64,000 bases of DNA from positions 186,001-250,000 of the forward strand of contig NZ_JAERRH010000011.1 in assembly GCF_016741855.1 (NCBI RefSeq). The letters are read 5' to 3'. Of the stretch, positions 8,473-17,100 are shown piece after piece (position 1 is the stretch's first letter; every line of letters starts with the position of its first letter). The position numbers and the translations under genes were made by a program. The notes under the pieces are model-generated. The model searched no databases. It was not told the DNA's origin and worked only from the letters and a program-made list of their open reading frames with translations. The DNA is from Streptomyces musisoli. Lineage in GTDB: Bacteria; Actinomycetota; Actinomycetes; Streptomycetales; Streptomycetaceae.

Positions 8473-9117
8473 ATGCGGCTCGCCGAACTGAGCAGACGCA
8501 GCGGTGTAGCCACCGCGACGATCAAGTACTACCTGCGCGAAGGCCTGTTGCCGCCGGGCCGCCAGGTCAATCCCACGACGGCGGAGTACGACGACGCGCA
8601 CCTGCGCCGGCTGCGGCTGGTGCGCGCGATGATCCAGGTCGGGGGCCTTCCGGTGGCCACGGTCCGGGAGGTGCTGCGCAACGTCGACGACTACGCCCTG
8701 GGCCGCACCCTCCGGCTGGGCGCCGCCCTGTGGGCGCTGCCGCAGGTGCCGGAGCCGGACGAGAACGACGCGTTCGTGCAGGCGGCACACCGGGAGGTGG
8801 ACGAGCTGCTGGACCGGCTGGGCTGGTCGAACGCCAAGCTGCTGACGACGATCTCCCCCTCGTACCGCTCCCTGGTGGTGGCGGTGGCCGCGTTCCGCCG
8901 GCTCGGGTACGAGTGGGGGTTCGAACTGCTCGCGTCCTACGGCAGGTTGATGCACGAGGTGGCCAAACTCGATCTGGACTTCGTGGAGACGCATCCGTCG
9001 GAGGCGGAGAAGGCGGAGACGGCGGTGCTCGGCTCGGTGCTGACCGAGCCGATGCTGCAGGCCCTGCGCCGGCTGGCCCAGGAGGAGGAGTCGGGGCGCC
9101 GGTACGGCTTCGAGTAG
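8473..9117 (+). CDS. MerR-family transcriptional regulator
   Basis: A 214-residue protein with an N-terminal MerR HTH (MRLAELSRRSGVATATIKYY, then LREGLLPPGR) and a long helical effector domain without the metal-binding cysteines of MerR/CueR. It therefore probably senses an organic ligand. The ATG at 8473-8475 follows GGAGCG, eight bases upstream. It diverges from the DUF4188 gene with the palindromic operator between, which indicates autoregulation plus control of that gene. The 3' end meets the tRNA cluster at a shared hairpin. Confidence 0.9.
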   Translation: MRLAELSRRSGVATATIKYYLREGLLPPGRQVNPTTAEYDDAHLRRLRLVRAMIQVGGLPVATVREVLRNVDDYALGRTLRLGAALWALPQVPEPDENDAFVQAAHREVDELLDRLGWSNAKLLTTISPSYRSLVVAVAAFRRLGYEWGFELLASYGRLMHEVAKLDLDFVETHPSEAEKAETAVLGSVLTEPMLQALRRLAQEEESGRRYGFE

Positions 9118-9131
9118 CGCCCGGGTACGGC

Positions 9132-9161
9132 GAAGGCCCCCCACCGAAGTGGAGGGCCTTC
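9132..9161. terminator. Terminator between MerR gene and tRNA cluster
   Basis: GAAGGCCC and GGGCCTTC arms enclose a CCCAC/GTGG inner stem and CGAA tetraloop. It serves the MerR gene (plus) and the tRNA operon (minus). Confidence 0.8.
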
Positions 9162-9169
9162 CCGATGCG

Positions 9170-9242
9170 TACCCCCGACCGGATTCGAACCGGCGCTACC
9201 GCCTTGAGAGGGCGGCGTGCTAGGCCGCTACACAACGGGGGC
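9170..9242 (-). tRNA. tRNA-Glu (CTC)
   Basis: 73 nt on the minus strand. Acceptor GCCCCCG/CGGGGGT, T-loop GGTTCGAATCC, and anticodon loop CTCTCAA between CCGCC and GGCGG stems give anticodon CTC. It is the last gene of the five-tRNA cluster. Confidence 0.96.
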
Positions 9243-9270
9243 GTGGACACTGCGTTTCCGCAGGTCCGAG

Positions 9271-9342
9271 CTGGTCTACCTGGACTCGAACCAAGACTAA
9301 CTGAACCAGAATCAGTCGTGCTGCCAATTACACCATAGACCA
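9271..9342 (-). tRNA. tRNA-Gln (CTG)
   Basis: 72 nt on the minus strand. Acceptor TGGTCTA pairs with TAGACCA. The anticodon stem ACTGA/TCAGT encloses TTCTGGT, giving anticodon CTG. Confidence 0.96.
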
Positions 9343-9363
9343 ATGATGGTTTAGACCAGTCAG

Positions 9364-9436
9364 TACCCCCGACCGGATTCGAACCGGCGCTACCGCCTTG
9401 AGAGGGCGGCGTGCTAGGCCGCTACACAACGGGGGC
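9364..9436 (-). tRNA. tRNA-Glu (CTC)
   Basis: 73 nt on the minus strand, identical to the copy at 9170-9242 across the whole tRNA. Confidence 0.96.
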
Positions 9437-9498
9437 CCTAGCGATCCTGCATCGACAACGGTGGGAGCTACCCTGGCCGTCCTCGCGGGAAGGATCAG

Positions 9499-9571
9499 TA
9501 CCCCCGACCGGATTCGAACCGGCGCTACTGCCTTGAGAGGGCAGCGTGCTAGGCCGCTACACAACGGGGGC
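9499..9571 (-). tRNA. tRNA-Glu (CTC), anticodon-stem variant
   Basis: 73 nt on the minus strand. It is the same as the other two Glu tRNAs except that the anticodon stem is CTGCC/GGCAG in place of CCGCC/GGCGG, a compensated base-pair change. Confidence 0.96.
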
Positions 9572-9592
9572 TTTGCAGATGAGCTCTGCGAG

Positions 9593-9664
9593 CTGGCCTA
9601 CCTGGACTCGAACCAAGACTAACTGAACCAGAATCAGTCGTGCTGCCAATTACACCATAGGCCA
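9593..9664 (-). tRNA. tRNA-Gln (CTG), acceptor-stem variant
   Basis: 72 nt on the minus strand and first in the cluster. Acceptor TGGCCTA/TAGGCCA differs from the second Gln copy (TGGTCTA/TAGACCA) by one compensated pair. Confidence 0.96.
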
Positions 9665-9754
9665 CTGGAACTCAACCCCCTGCGGGGTTCTCGTTCTAGC
9701 TTGCTCCTCGGGGTTCCGGCCTTTCGGCCCGTTCCCCTCGGCGCAGGAAGAACA

Positions 9755-10486
9755 TTACCCGAAGGTGGACGGGGCTCCAAAACGGGTATCGGCGCGGATG
9801 AGCGCGGGAAGTTCGGCGAGGGTCGAGATCCGGTGCGCCACGGCCTCCTCCGCGGCCCGCACGCGGGCCGTGCCGCGGTCGATCCACACGGACAGCAGAC
9901 CGGCCTCGGCGGCGCCCCGGCCGTCGATCTCCGGGTGGTCGCCGACGTACGCCACCTCGTGCGGCGGCAGCCCCAGCGCCTCGCAGGCGGCCAGGAAGGC
10001 GCCGGCGTCCGGCTTGGAGACGCCCAGCTCGGCGGCGCACAGCACGGCCTCGAAGCGGTCGAGGATCCCGAGGGTGCGCAGCTTGTGCTCCTGGACGGTG
10101 ATGCTGGAGTTCGACAGCACCGCGTGGCGGTGTCCGGCCGCGAGGGCGTCCAGGGCGGGCAGGACGTCCGGGAAGAGGCTCCAGGCGGCCTCGTAGTGCC
10201 CGATGTACCGCTGGAACCAGGCGTCGCACTCGGTGTCGGCCAGTGCCGTGCCGAGGAACACACGGACCCGGTCGCGCCGCTGGTCCCGGAAGGAGCACTC
10301 CCCCGCCGCGTACCGCGCCCACTGCCGGTCGGTGATCTCCCGCCACCGCAGGAGGGCCTCCTCGGGCGTCGCGTACCCGGCGAGCAGCCCCTCCACCGCC
10401 AGATGCGCCCGCATGCCCTCACGGTCGGCGGTGGTGTAGTCGAAGAGGGTGTCGTCGACGTCCCAGACCACGGCTCTGATCGTCAT
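9755..10486 (-). CDS. HAD-superfamily hydrolase
   Basis: A 243-residue HAD phosphatase. Motif I is VVWDVDDTLFDY with nucleophile D9 and acid/base D11. Motif II is LSNSS, and the lysine/aspartate motifs III/IV are GVSKPDAGAF and VGDHPEIDGRGA. A helical cap (about residues 18-85) places it with the 2-haloacid dehalogenase/phosphoglycolate phosphatase-like subgroup; the substrate cannot be predicted. The ATG at 10484-10486 is used because motif I begins at residue 6. It lies upstream of the tRNA cluster on the same strand. Confidence 0.9.
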   Translation of the reverse strand: MTIRAVVWDVDDTLFDYTTADREGMRAHLAVEGLLAGYATPEEALLRWREITDRQWARYAAGECSFRDQRRDRVRVFLGTALADTECDAWFQRYIGHYEAAWSLFPDVLPALDALAAGHRHAVLSNSSITVQEHKLRTLGILDRFEAVLCAAELGVSKPDAGAFLAACEALGLPPHEVAYVGDHPEIDGRGAAEAGLLSVWIDRGTARVRAAEEAVAHRISTLAELPALIRADTRFGAPSTFG

Positions 10487-10527
10487 GACACCGACGGTAC
10501 CGCCGAACGGCTGGCACACTGGTCCGC

Positions 10528-10812
10528 ATGAGCGAGTACCGCGTCCAGTTCACCGTCGAGGCCCGTGCCACGTTCGACGCACTGCCCGCAGAGCGCCGAG
10601 CCCAGGTGGACAGGGCCGTGCGGATACTGGGACGCGATCCGTTCCGGAAGACCTCGACCGCGCCGCTGGGACCGGACGACAATCTGCGCAAGGCCTATGT
10701 GGCTCCTGGCGTGATGCTGGAGTACGTGGTGGCCGGCGCGATCATGGTCGTCGTCGTGGTCTGGATCTTTGACGAGAGCCAATACCTGATCGACGAAGCC
10801 GACGCGCAGTGA
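10528..10812 (+). CDS. RelE/ParE-superfamily toxin-like protein, orphan
   Basis: A 94-residue protein. YRVQFTVEARATFDALPAERR, then RAVRILGRDPFRKTSTAPL and LRKAYVAPGVMLEYVVAGAIMVVVVVWI, follow the beta-alpha-alpha-beta pattern of RelE/ParE ribonuclease- or gyrase-type toxins. No antitoxin-sized gene adjoins it: the neighbours are a divergent HAD gene 41 bp away and the convergent gltX. It may be a domesticated or solitary homologue. Whether the catalytic residues are intact cannot be decided by eye. Confidence 0.7.
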   Translation: MSEYRVQFTVEARATFDALPAERRAQVDRAVRILGRDPFRKTSTAPLGPDDNLRKAYVAPGVMLEYVVAGAIMVVVVVWIFDESQYLIDEADAQ

Positions 10813-10819
10813 ACAACGC

Positions 10820-10861
10820 GTCAGGGGCGGCATCCGGAGGCCTCCGGATGCCGCCCCTGAC
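10820..10861. terminator. Perfect 21-bp palindrome between convergent genes
   Basis: Two 21-bp arms abut with no spacer (centre at 10840/10841, AGG|CCT). It lies 7 bp after the RelE-like gene stop and 11 bp after the gltX stop, so it should act in both directions. Confidence 0.9.
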
Positions 10862-10872
10862 CTATGTGTCGG

Positions 10873-12357
10873 CTACGCGCTCAGCCTCGCCAGCGCCGCG
10901 TCGATGCGGGCCAGCGTCTTCTCCTTGCCCAGGACCTCCAGGGACTCGAAGAGCGGCAGGCCCACCGTGCGGCCGGTGACGGCCACGCGGACGGGGGCCT
11001 GCGCCTTGCCGAGCTTGAGGCCGTGGGCCTCGCCGGCGGCCAGGACGGCCTCCTTGAGGGACTCCGCCTGCGTCCAGTCGGCGGACTCCAGCTTCTCGCG
11101 GGCCGTGCGCAGCAACGCGTCGGAGCCCTCCTTCATCGCCTTCGCCCACGAGGCCTCGTCGTAGACCGGCTCGGCGAGGAACAGGAAGTCGACGTTGTCG
11201 GTGATCTCCGACAGGACCTTCAGGCGGGTCTGGGCGTGCGGGGCGATCGCCTCCCACTTCGCCGCGTCGAAGTCCTCCGGCGCCCAGGGGGCGAACGGCG
11301 CCTGCAGCCACGGGCGGCAGCGCTCGGTGAACTCCTTCACATCCAGCATCCGGATGTGGTCGCCGTTGATCGCCTCGCACTTCTTCAGGTCGAAGCGCGC
11401 GGGGTTGGGGTTCACGTCGGAGATGTCGAAGGCCGCGACCATCTCCTCGATCGTGAAGATGTCCTGGTCCGCGGAGAGCGACCAGCCCAGCAGGGACAGG
11501 TAGTTCAGCAGGCCCTCGGGCAGGAAGCCCCGCTCGCGGTAGAGGTTGAGGGACGACTGCGGGTCGCGCTTGGAGAGCTTCTTGTTGCCCTCGCCCATGA
11601 CGTACGGCAGGTGGCCGAAGGCCGGGGTCTGCTTGGCGATGCCCAGCTCGGTCAGCGCCTTGTACAGGGCGATCTGGCGCGGGGTGGAGGAGAGCAGGTC
11701 CTCGCCGCGCAGGACGTGGGTGATCTCCATCAGGGCGTCGTCGACCGGGTTGACCAGCGTGTACAGCGGGGCGCCGTTCGCGCGGACGATGCCGTAGTCC
11801 GGCACGTTCTCCGGGGTGAAGGTCAGCTCGCCGCGGACCAGGTCGGTGAAGGTGATCGTCTCGTCCGGCATCCGGAAGCGGACGATGGGGGTGCGGCCCT
11901 GCGCCTGGAACTCCTCGACCTGCCCGGCGGACAGGTCGCGGCAGTGGCCGTCGTAGCCGGAGGGCCTGCCGGCGGCGCGGGCGGCCTCGCGGCGGGTGTC
12001 CAGCTCCTCCTGGGAGCAGTAGCAGTGGTAGGCGTACCCGCCGTCGAGGAGCTTCCGCGCGACGTCGGCGTAGATGTCCATGCGCTGCGACTGCCGGTAC
12101 GGCGCGTGCGGGCCGCCGATCTCGGGGCCCTCGTCCCAGTCGAAGCCGAGCCAGCGCATCGCGTCGAGCAGCTGGTTGTACGACTCCTCCGAGTCGCGGG
12201 CCGCGTCGGTGTCCTCGATACGGAAGACCAGGGTGCCCTGGTGGTGCCGGGCGAACGCCCAGTTGAACAGGGCGGTGCGGACCAGGCCCACGTGGGGGTT
12301 ACCGGTGGGCGAGGGGCAGAAACGGACGCGTACGGGAGAGCCGGGTGCGCTAGCCAC
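10873..12357 (-). CDS. gltX: Glutamyl-tRNA synthetase
   Basis: A class I aminoacyl-tRNA synthetase of 494 residues that charges tRNA-Glu; in actinobacteria it also misacylates tRNA-Gln for GatCAB. The HIGH-type motif is [11 protein letters not shown] near residue 13 and the KMSKS-type motif is [10 protein letters not shown]. The GTG at 12355-12357 was chosen because AAGG lies nine bases upstream; a TTG three codons earlier has no usable ribosome site. The start overlaps the stop of the upstream hydrolase gene by 8 bp, so the genes are coupled. Its tRNA substrates are encoded 1.6 kb away. Confidence 0.96.
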   Translation of the reverse strand: MASAPGSPVRVRFCPSPTGNPHVGLVRTALFNWAFARHHQGTLVFRIEDTDAARDSEESYNQLLDAMRWLGFDWDEGPEIGGPHAPYRQSQRMDIYADVARKLLDGGYAYHCYCSQEELDTRREAARAAGRPSGYDGHCRDLSAGQVEEFQAQGRTPIVRFRMPDETITFTDLVRGELTFTPENVPDYGIVRANGAPLYTLVNPVDDALMEITHVLRGEDLLSSTPRQIALYKALTELGIAKQTPAFGHLPYVMGEGNKKLSKRDPQSSLNLYRERGFLPEGLLNYLSLLGWSLSADQDIFTIEEMVAAFDISDVNPNPARFDLKKCEAINGDHIRMLDVKEFTERCRPWLQAPFAPWAPEDFDAAKWEAIAPHAQTRLKVLSEITDNVDFLFLAEPVYDEASWAKAMKEGSDALLRTAREKLESADWTQAESLKEAVLAAGEAHGLKLGKAQAPVRVAVTGRTVGLPLFESLEVLGKEKTLARIDAALARLSA

Positions 12358-13135
12358 GCTTGACAACCTTGTTGGTGAGAGTGCCGATGCCTTCGATGGT
12401 GACGGCGACCTCGTCGCCGACGTTGAGCGGGCCGACCCCCGCGGGGGTGCCGGTGAGGACGACGTCGCCGGGGAGCAGCGTCATGGCCTCGGAGATGTTG
12501 ACGATCAGGTCCTCGATCGGGTGGATCATCTCGCTCGTGCGGCCCAGCTGGCGCTGTTCGCCGTTGACCGTGAGCTGGATGGTCAGGTCGTTCGCGCGGG
12601 CGAGGTCCAGATCCGTCTCCACCCAGGGGCCGAGCGGGCAGGAGGTGTCGAAGCCCTTGGCCCGCGCCCACTGCTTCTCGCGCCTCTGCACGTCGCGTGC
12701 GGTGACGTCGACGGCGCAGGTGTAGCCGAAGATCACGTCCTTGACGCGGTCGCGCGGCACCTCGCGGCACATCCGGCCGATGACGACGGCCAGCTCGGCC
12801 TCGTGGTGCAGTTCCTGCGAGAAGGAGGGGTACTGGATGTCGTCGCCGGGGCCGATCACCGAGGTGGAGGGCTTGAAGAAGGCGAACGGTGCGTCCGGCA
12901 CCTCGTTGCCCAGCTCGCGGGCGTGGTCGGCGTAGTTGCGGCCGAACGCCACGATCTTGTTGGGCAGTACCGGCGGGAGCAGCCTGACCTTGCTCAGCGG
13001 CACCTTCGTCCCGGACAGTTCGTGATCCGCGAACGGAATGCCCTTGATGATGTCGAGGACGAGTTCGTCCTGCTTGTCGCCCTCGACCGCGCCGAAGGCT
13101 ACGTTCCCGTCGATGGAGAACCTGGCGATGCGCAC
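12350..13135 (-). CDS. Fumarylacetoacetate hydrolase family protein
   Basis: A 261-residue FAH-family protein, probably acting on a 2-oxo-diacid or acylpyruvate type substrate. The C-terminal domain has [15 protein letters not shown], the metal-binding [12 protein letters not shown] and the loop [11 protein letters not shown], then [16 protein letters not shown]. Start is GTG at 13133-13135. It overlaps gltX by 8 bp, a pairing conserved (from memory) among streptomycetes although the functions are not obviously linked. The exact substrate is unknown. Confidence 0.9.
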   Translation of the reverse strand: MRIARFSIDGNVAFGAVEGDKQDELVLDIIKGIPFADHELSGTKVPLSKVRLLPPVLPNKIVAFGRNYADHARELGNEVPDAPFAFFKPSTSVIGPGDDIQYPSFSQELHHEAELAVVIGRMCREVPRDRVKDVIFGYTCAVDVTARDVQRREKQWARAKGFDTSCPLGPWVETDLDLARANDLTIQLTVNGEQRQLGRTSEMIHPIEDLIVNISEAMTLLPGDVVLTGTPAGVGPLNVGDEVAVTIEGIGTLTNKVVKRG

Positions 13136-13296
13136 GGGATTCCTGCGCCCCTCACTGAGAACCGGCGTACTGACGCCCCAGGTTATCGGAGCCCCTCGAA
13201 GTTATTCGCGTCTGGGGGCGTCTGCGCAGGTCAGAGGCGGGTCACTGCACCTGCCCCGGCACTGGCCGGCGGCGGAGGGGGCCGCCGGGAAAATGC

Positions 13297-13342
13297 GGGC
13301 GCGGCCGGAAGGGACCGTCACCCGATCCTTCCGGCCGCGCCC
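13297..13342. terminator. Terminator after the NPRRT peptide gene
   Basis: GGGCGCGGCCGGAAGG and CCTTCCGGCCGCGCCC form a perfect 16-bp stem with a 14-nt loop, 13 bp past the stop of the 64-aa gene. Confidence 0.85.
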
Positions 13343-13355
13343 GGCGCGAAGTCGG

Positions 13356-13550
13356 TCACTCCGCCGCGGCGGCACCCACGCCGGCGGGCATCTCGTCGAG
13401 GACGGTGCGCCGGGGGTTGGCCGTCTGGGCGGGAAGGTCGAGGGAGTGCTCCGGCAGCTCGGGCGTGTGCAGCTCGCCGGCGCCGTCGAGGTGCGCCAGG
13501 GTCGTGCGTCGCGGGTTGGCTATGTTGCGGAACATCATCGTCGTCTTCAC
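13356..13550 (-). CDS. 64-aa peptide with duplicated ANPRRT motif
   Basis: A small protein beginning MKTTMMFRNI. It carries the motif ANPRRTTLAHLDG early (about residues 11-23) and ANPRRTVLDEMPAG late (about 43-56), separated by an acidic HTPELPEHSLDLPAQT linker. Start is GTG at 13548-13550 with AGGA upstream; an internal ATG at 13538 is possible. A strong terminator follows, so this looks like a real monocistronic gene. No maturation enzyme, transporter or immunity gene is adjacent. I do not recognise the family. Confidence 0.65.
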   Translation of the reverse strand: MKTTMMFRNIANPRRTTLAHLDGAGELHTPELPEHSLDLPAQTANPRRTVLDEMPAGVGAAAAE

Positions 13551-14117
13551 CGTTGTCGTCCTGTGCCCTCTGGTCGGGTGGGTTGGCAGAGCCGTCCTTG
13601 CTGTAAAGCGTCAGGCTAAACATCCGATTCCCCGACGAAGACACCAACTCCTCACGAGATCCATGTGAGTTTGCTCACGACCTCACGGGCAAACCGGTCA
13701 ATTCCGGCCGCCGACCCGCCCCAACGAAACGGACATTGGGCACCTGAAGCCCCCATTCCGCTCCTGATCATGGCGACTGGGACACCGGGCGCCGAGCGGC
13801 GACTCGCTGACGTATGCCCGTTATTGGCCGAAAGAGGTTCCACGGCAGGTAATCCCCCACTCACAGGCCGTCACGGAGGTCACAGCTCGGTCCACTGCCC
13901 TTGTTGGAGATCCTGCACTGTGCTGGAATTCCACGGACCGCCGCGGGATCGAGCCGGCGCACAGGGGCGCACTCAGCGCCGAGCGGCGGCGAGATAGGGG
14001 GAACCAGCGCCGGTCACTCAAGACCACCGGGGGGCGTATTCAGGGCGCTCTCCAAACGCCGACACCGTGTCCCTCCGTTCGTACGGGGGGGCGCCTGGTC
14101 CAGAGGTTGCGACGCTA
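13551..14117. other. Intergenic region between the peptide gene and cvnA1
   Basis: 567 bp that should hold two divergent promoters. It is less GC-rich around 13600-13660 and 13800-13850. No convincing ORF or RNA gene is seen. A GAGG 11 bases before the cvnA1 GTG is mirrored before cvnA2. Confidence 0.6.
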
Positions 14118-17100
14118 GTGCAGGGACGTTTCAAGAGGGATGGCAGCGCTTCGGCGGAGCCGGAGTCGCACGACGGGACTGGCCCCATGAAGGGCAGCTC
14201 CTCCCCCCAGCACGCCCAGAACCCGGGCCCGGCCGGAGACGGCGGTGAGCGTGGCGGACGCCCTGGCGCGTCGGCCTCGTCGGCGTCCACGACCGCGACG
14301 CCCTCGGGCAGCCCCACGCCGACGGTGAAACCCGTGCAGGGCCCCACCGGTCCCGGTTCGCGGCTGGCCCTGCGCAACTGGCGCATCTCCACCCGCCTGG
14401 TGTCGCTGCTCGCCCTGCCCGTGGTCGCGGCCACCTCGCTGGGCGCGCTGCGTATCAACCAGAACATGGACGACATCCAGCAGCTCGACAACATGAAGCT
14501 GCTGACGGACATGACCAAGCAGGCCACCGAGCTGGCCGCGGCGCTCCAGGAGGAGCGCGACCAGTCCGCCGGTCCGCTGGCGCACGGGCTTCAGGCGACC
14601 GACTACACGGTCAAGGGCTACCAGCAGAAGACCGACCGCGCGGCCCAGAACTTCGTGGACGCCTCCGAGGCGATCGACGAAGCCACCAAGAACGGTCAGC
14701 TCCGCGGCGTCCGTGACAGCCTCGTCGGCCTGAGCAGCCAGCTCCAGAACCTCGCGAAGATCCGCCGGACGGCCTACCAGTCGAAGGACAACTCGACGCA
14801 GACGGTCGAGTCCTACCACCGTCTGATCTCCCAGCTGATCGACCTCTCGCAGGACATGGCGGAGGCGTCCAGCAACCCGGAGATGATCCAGCGCACCCGC
14901 GCCCTGGCGGCCTTCTCCACCGCCAAGGAATACGCGTCCGTCCAGCGCGCCGTCATCGCCGCGGCGCTGCCCGACAACACCACGACGGCCGGCAACCTCT
15001 CCGAGAACGACCGCCTGTACGCCGAGTCGGCGCAGCAGAGCGAGACCTCCGAGATCAGCATCTTCCGGAAGATCTACTCCGGGACCGCCGCGGAACTGCT
15101 GAAGCCGATCGACGACGGCAACCCGACCATCCAGGCCGCGGACAAGTACGCCGGGCGCGCCCTCGCCAACAAGGGCGGCCTCGCGGACCTGCCCAAGCGC
15201 TCCTACCGCGACTGGGTGGACACCAGCTCGACCAAGATCGAGCAGATGAAGAAGATCGAGCACACGCTGCTCGAGGAGATGGAACAGAAGGCCCGCGAGC
15301 TGAAGAGCGCCACCCAGCGTGACGCCATCATCTCCGGTGCGCTGATCCTGCTGGTGCTCGGCGTCTCGCTCGTCGGCGCGTTCGTCGTGGCCCGCTCCAT
15401 GATCCGCTCGCTGCGCCGCCTCCAGGAGACCGCCACCAAGGTCGCCCAGGACCGCCTGCCCGAGCTGGTCAAGCAGCTGTCCGAGTCCGACCCGCAGGAC
15501 GTCGACACGTCCGTGGAGTCGGTCGGTGTGCACTCCCGGGACGAGATCGGCCAGGTGGCCGCGGCCTTCGACGACGTGCACCGCGAGGCGGTCCGCCTCG
15601 CCGCCGAGCAGGCCCTGCTGCGGGGCAACGTCAACGCGATGTTCACCAACCTCTCGCGCCGCTCCCAGGGTCTGATCCAGCGCCAGCTGTCGCTGATCTC
15701 CGAGCTGGAGTCCCGCGAGGCCGACCCGGACCAGCTGTCCTCGCTGTTCAAGCTCGACCACCTCGCGACGCGTATGCGCCGTAACGGTGAGAACCTCCTC
15801 GTCCTCGCGGGTGAGGAGCCCGGCCGCCGCTGGACCCGTCCGGTCCCGCTGGTCGACGTGCTCCGTGCCGCCGCGTCCGAGGTGGAGCAGTACGAGCGCA
15901 TCGAGCTGGCCGCCGTGCCGACGACCGAGGTCGCCGGCCGCGTGGTCAACGACCTCGTGCACCTGCTCGCCGAGCTGCTGGAGAACGCGACCTCGTTCTC
16001 CTCCCCGCAGACCAAGGTCAAGGTCACCGGTCACGCGCTGCCCGACGGCCGGGTGCTCATCGAGATCCACGACACCGGCATCGGCCTCTCCCCCGAGGAC
16101 CTCGCGGCGATCAACGAGCGGCTCGCCTCGCCGCCCACCGTGGACGTCTCCGTCTCCCGCCGCATGGGTCTGTTCGTGGTCGGTCGTCTGTCGCAGCGGC
16201 ACGGCATCCGGATCCAGCTGCGCCCGTCCGACTCCGGCGGTACGACCGCGCTGGTCATGCTGCCCGTCGACGTCGCCCAGGGCGGCAAGAAGCCCGCTCC
16301 GGGCAAGCCCGGTGTGCCCTCGACCGGTGGTCCCGCCGCCGCGCAGGCCGCCGCGGGTGCCGCCGCGGCCCGACGCCAGAACGGCAACGGTGGCGGCGGC
16401 CAGGCCGGTGGCGGTCTGCTCGGTGCCGGCCCGGGCCCGCGCGGCCAGGTCGGCTCCGCCCAGGGGCCCCGGGCCGCGCTGCCCGGCACGGGCCAGGGCG
16501 GCCGCCCGGGTGCGCCCGGCGGAGCGCGCGGTCCCCAGGGCCGCCCCGCCTCCTCGCAGCAGGGCCGGCCCGCGCCCGCCGGTTCCGGTGCGGGCGGCTT
16601 CGGCGGTCAGGCGCCGGCTGCCCCGCAGGGCCTTCAGGCCGCCGGCCCGAACGGGCCGCAGCAGGACTTCTTCGGCGGCCGTGGCCAGAAGCGCTCCGGC
16701 GCTCCCGCGGACCAGGGCCGCCAGCCCCAGCTGCCGCCGCGCGGCGGCCCGCGGGCCGAACTGCCCGGCGGTGACGCACCGTCCCGTACGCAGGACTGGA
16801 GTGACGCCCAGGCCCCGCTGTCCCGCGCCTCGCTGGACGCCCCGCGCGGCCACGACGAGCAGGACCCGACGCACACCGCGCGCATGCCGCGGGTGGACGA
16901 CCGGCAGGGTCCGGGCTCGACCGCGGAGATACCCCGGATCGACGCCCAGGGTCCGGCCGCGACGGGTGAGTTCCAGCGCCCCGAGCTGCCCGGCGGTTCC
17001 GCCCAGCACACGGGCCAGTTCGCCCGCCCGGACAGCGCCCAGCAGACGGGCCAGTTCGCGCTCCCCGACAACCTCCAGCAGACGGGCCGGTACCAGCGCC

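Noticed and set aside
13551-14117. Small RNA or riboswitch in the long intergenic region before cvnA1
   Set aside because: No strong stem with terminator or known aptamer core is visible; a covariance search would be needed.
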